A DNA stretch of 6,029 nt from Paracoccaceae bacterium (lineage in GTDB: Bacteria; Pseudomonadota; Alphaproteobacteria; Rhodobacterales; Rhodobacteraceae), in contig JAESRD010000006.1 of assembly GCA_016764835.1 (NCBI GenBank), forward strand, positions 1-6,029, read 5' to 3'. Positions 5,007 through 6,029 of the stretch are shown piece after piece. Position 1 is the stretch's first letter. Each line of letters starts with the position of its first letter. The notes under the pieces are model-generated. The model made no database searches. It had not been told where the DNA came from and saw only the letters and a program-made list of their open reading frames with translations. The position numbers were made by a program, and so were the translations under genes.

Positions 5007-5573
5007 TTAGGCCAACTCTTCAATTGGTTGCCATGCATGATCGACCTGCCAGCCGCTGGCGCTGCGGTGCATGGCCCAGAGCTGCCCGCCACTTGTTTGA
5101 TCCGCCACACGGGCAATGGCCCGGCCAGCCGAAGCGCACCACAAAAATGTGCCAACCGCACCGTGGCCGACCAGCAACGTGTCGCGGCCCTCGGCCAAAA
5201 TCTCTTTGGCAATGGTGACCATGCGGGCTTGCGCATCGACTGCCCGCTCCCAGCCTTGGGCACTTTCGTCGGGCGCGCCAAACAACCTGTCGGCCTGCGC
5301 CTCGTGCTGATCATGCGGCAAATAGCCAGTACTCGTGCGGTCAACCTCACCGCTGCGCGGCTCTTGCTCCACCAAGGTTCCCCCGGCGATCAACTGCGCG
5401 GTTTCCATGGCTTTCACCTCGGGGCTGCTGATAATCCGCCAGCCCGGCCCCGGCCAACCGCGCCCAGCCAAGGCCCGCATCCGGGCTTGGCCAAGCTTTG
5501 ACAGCCCCCATTTGGGCACTGGCACTTCGGCATCAATGTTGACCTCCGGATGCGAAAGGTAGAGCAACCGCAT
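5007..5573 (-). CDS. Histidine phosphatase-family protein with an altered RHG motif
   Basis: 188 residues, ATG at 5573-5571, TAA at 5009-5007. The fold is that of the phosphoglycerate-mutase-like/SixA branch 1 histidine phosphatases. The N-terminal strand MRLLYLSHPEV carries the catalytic His8, but the family RHG is SHP, with Ser7 in place of Arg. Further on come WGLSKLGQARMRAL (22-35), SSPEVKAMETAQLIA (49-63, with Lys54 where Arg is usual), the acidic GEVDRT (75-80), and the second catalytic His137 in LLVGHGAVGT (133-142). Both His residues are present, so activity is possible, but the phosphate-binding pocket is changed. I recall similar SHP or THP starts in Rhodobacterales homologues, so this looks like a subfamily rather than decay. 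The start lies three bases after the SDR stop, with no clear ribosome binding site, suggesting translational coupling. Substrate unknown. Confidence 0.85.
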   Translation of the reverse strand: MRLLYLSHPEVNIDAEVPVPKWGLSKLGQARMRALAGRGWPGPGWRIISSPEVKAMETAQLIAGGTLVEQEPRSGEVDRTSTGYLPHDQHEAQADRLFGAPDESAQGWERAVDAQARMVTIAKEILAEGRDTLLVGHGAVGTFLWCASAGRAIARVADQTSGGQLWAMHRSASGWQVDHAWQPIEELA

Positions 5574-5576
5574 GGG

Positions 5577-6029
5577 TTAAAGCGTCGCGTTGGTAGCACC
5601 GCCATCGATGAGGATGTTTTGGCCGACGATAAAGCCCGCATGGACCGAGCACAAAAACGCACACATGGCGCCAAAATCATCTGCCGTGCCGTAACGCCCC
5701 GCCGGAATGGTGGCCGAGCGCGCGACTTTGGCCTCATCCAGCGTAATGCCTTTGGCCTTGGCCACACCAGTATCAAGGCTGATCGCCCGGTTGGTTGCGT
5801 GAATGCCGGGCAACATATTGTTAATCGTCACGCCGTTTATGGCCACCTGACGGGCGGTGCCGGCGACATAGCCAGTCAGCCCGGTGCGCGCGGCGTTAGA
5901 CAAGCCAAGCTGCGGGATTGGCGCCTTGACCGATTGTGAGGTGATGTTGATCACCCTGCCCCAGCGTCGCTCGATCATTGGCGGCAACAGGGCTTTCATA
6001 AACGCGATCGGGGCCAGCATATTGGCGTC
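5577..6029 (-). CDS. SDR-family oxidoreductase, C-terminal part, with atypical active site
   Basis: The frame runs off the right edge (Asp-Ala-Asn before the first internal Met at 6020-6018) and ends at TAA 5579-5577, giving 150 residues of a protein usually about 250 long. Numbering from the edge, the short-chain dehydrogenase/reductase fold is shown by WGRVINITSQSV (23-34, with the catalytic-type Ser31), GVTINNMLPGIHATNR (66-81, the N..PG segment that follows the active site) and the C-terminal GRYGTADDFG (111-120) and VGQNILIDGG (135-144). The NAD(P)-binding glycine motif is outside the window. Where classical SDRs have YxxxK, counting back from the NNMLPG segment puts Ser44 and Arg48 (SNAAR). 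This may be a known divergent SDR subfamily of unknown reaction. The gene precedes the phosphatase gene in the same direction. Confidence 0.88.
   Translation of the reverse strand, partial: DANMLAPIAFMKALLPPMIERRWGRVINITSQSVKAPIPQLGLSNAARTGLTGYVAGTARQVAINGVTINNMLPGIHATNRAISLDTGVAKAKGITLDEAKVARSATIPAGRYGTADDFGAMCAFLCSVHAGFIVGQNILIDGGATNATL

Noticed and set aside
4337..5501. Long + strand reading frames opposite the ABC and phosphatase genes
   Set aside because: They are antisense to genes with complete family motifs; their length reflects GC-rich codon use.

Overview
The window looks like a compact, GC-rich alphaproteobacterial chromosome, most likely Rhodobacterales/Rhodobacteraceae. The evidence is the TatA N-terminus ([20 protein letters not shown] followed by FGRGK), a TatC with a long fourth-loop insertion and an acidic tail, the YafY-type regulator, and a DUF815-type ATPase close to a LytM/M23 gene. 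Gene content is housekeeping and envelope-related. I see no insertion sequence, phage gene, CRISPR array, tRNA or rRNA.

Layout. Positions 1-432 (+) hold the C-terminal part of an M23/LytM protein whose start lies outside the window. It converges on a YafY/WYL-type regulator (429-1112, -), and the two stop codons overlap by four bases. A 171-base divergent intergenic region (1113-1283) contains a three-half-site TGACA/TGTCA array, probably the regulator's own operator, and an upstream region for the Tat genes. Next on + come tatA (1284-1505), tatB (1535-2083), tatC (2080-3000) and a DUF815-type AAA+ ATPase (2997-3848). The last three are joined by ATGA start/stop overlaps, so the ATPase is probably made with the Tat translocase. 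This operon converges, again with a four-base stop overlap, on a minus-strand cluster. Read in its own direction, that cluster is a partial SDR protein (5577-6029), a histidine-phosphatase-family protein (5007-5573, three bases after the SDR) and an FbpC/CysA/PotA-like ABC ATPase (3845-4939, after a 67-base gap).

How the genes relate. TatABC exports folded proteins across the inner membrane, and the LytM protein belongs to cell-wall maintenance, so the left part is an envelope-biogenesis neighbourhood. The ATPase role is unknown. The minus-strand cluster has no clear common pathway. The ABC ATPase has no permease or binding protein within view.

The most notable signal is that three separate proteins from enzyme families carry changes at canonical catalytic positions: the LytM domain (two Zn-ligand His changed), the phosphatase (RHG motif reads SHP) and the SDR (YxxxK apparently reads SxxxR). 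Each may be a known subfamily trait. I did not find a clearly new multi-gene system.
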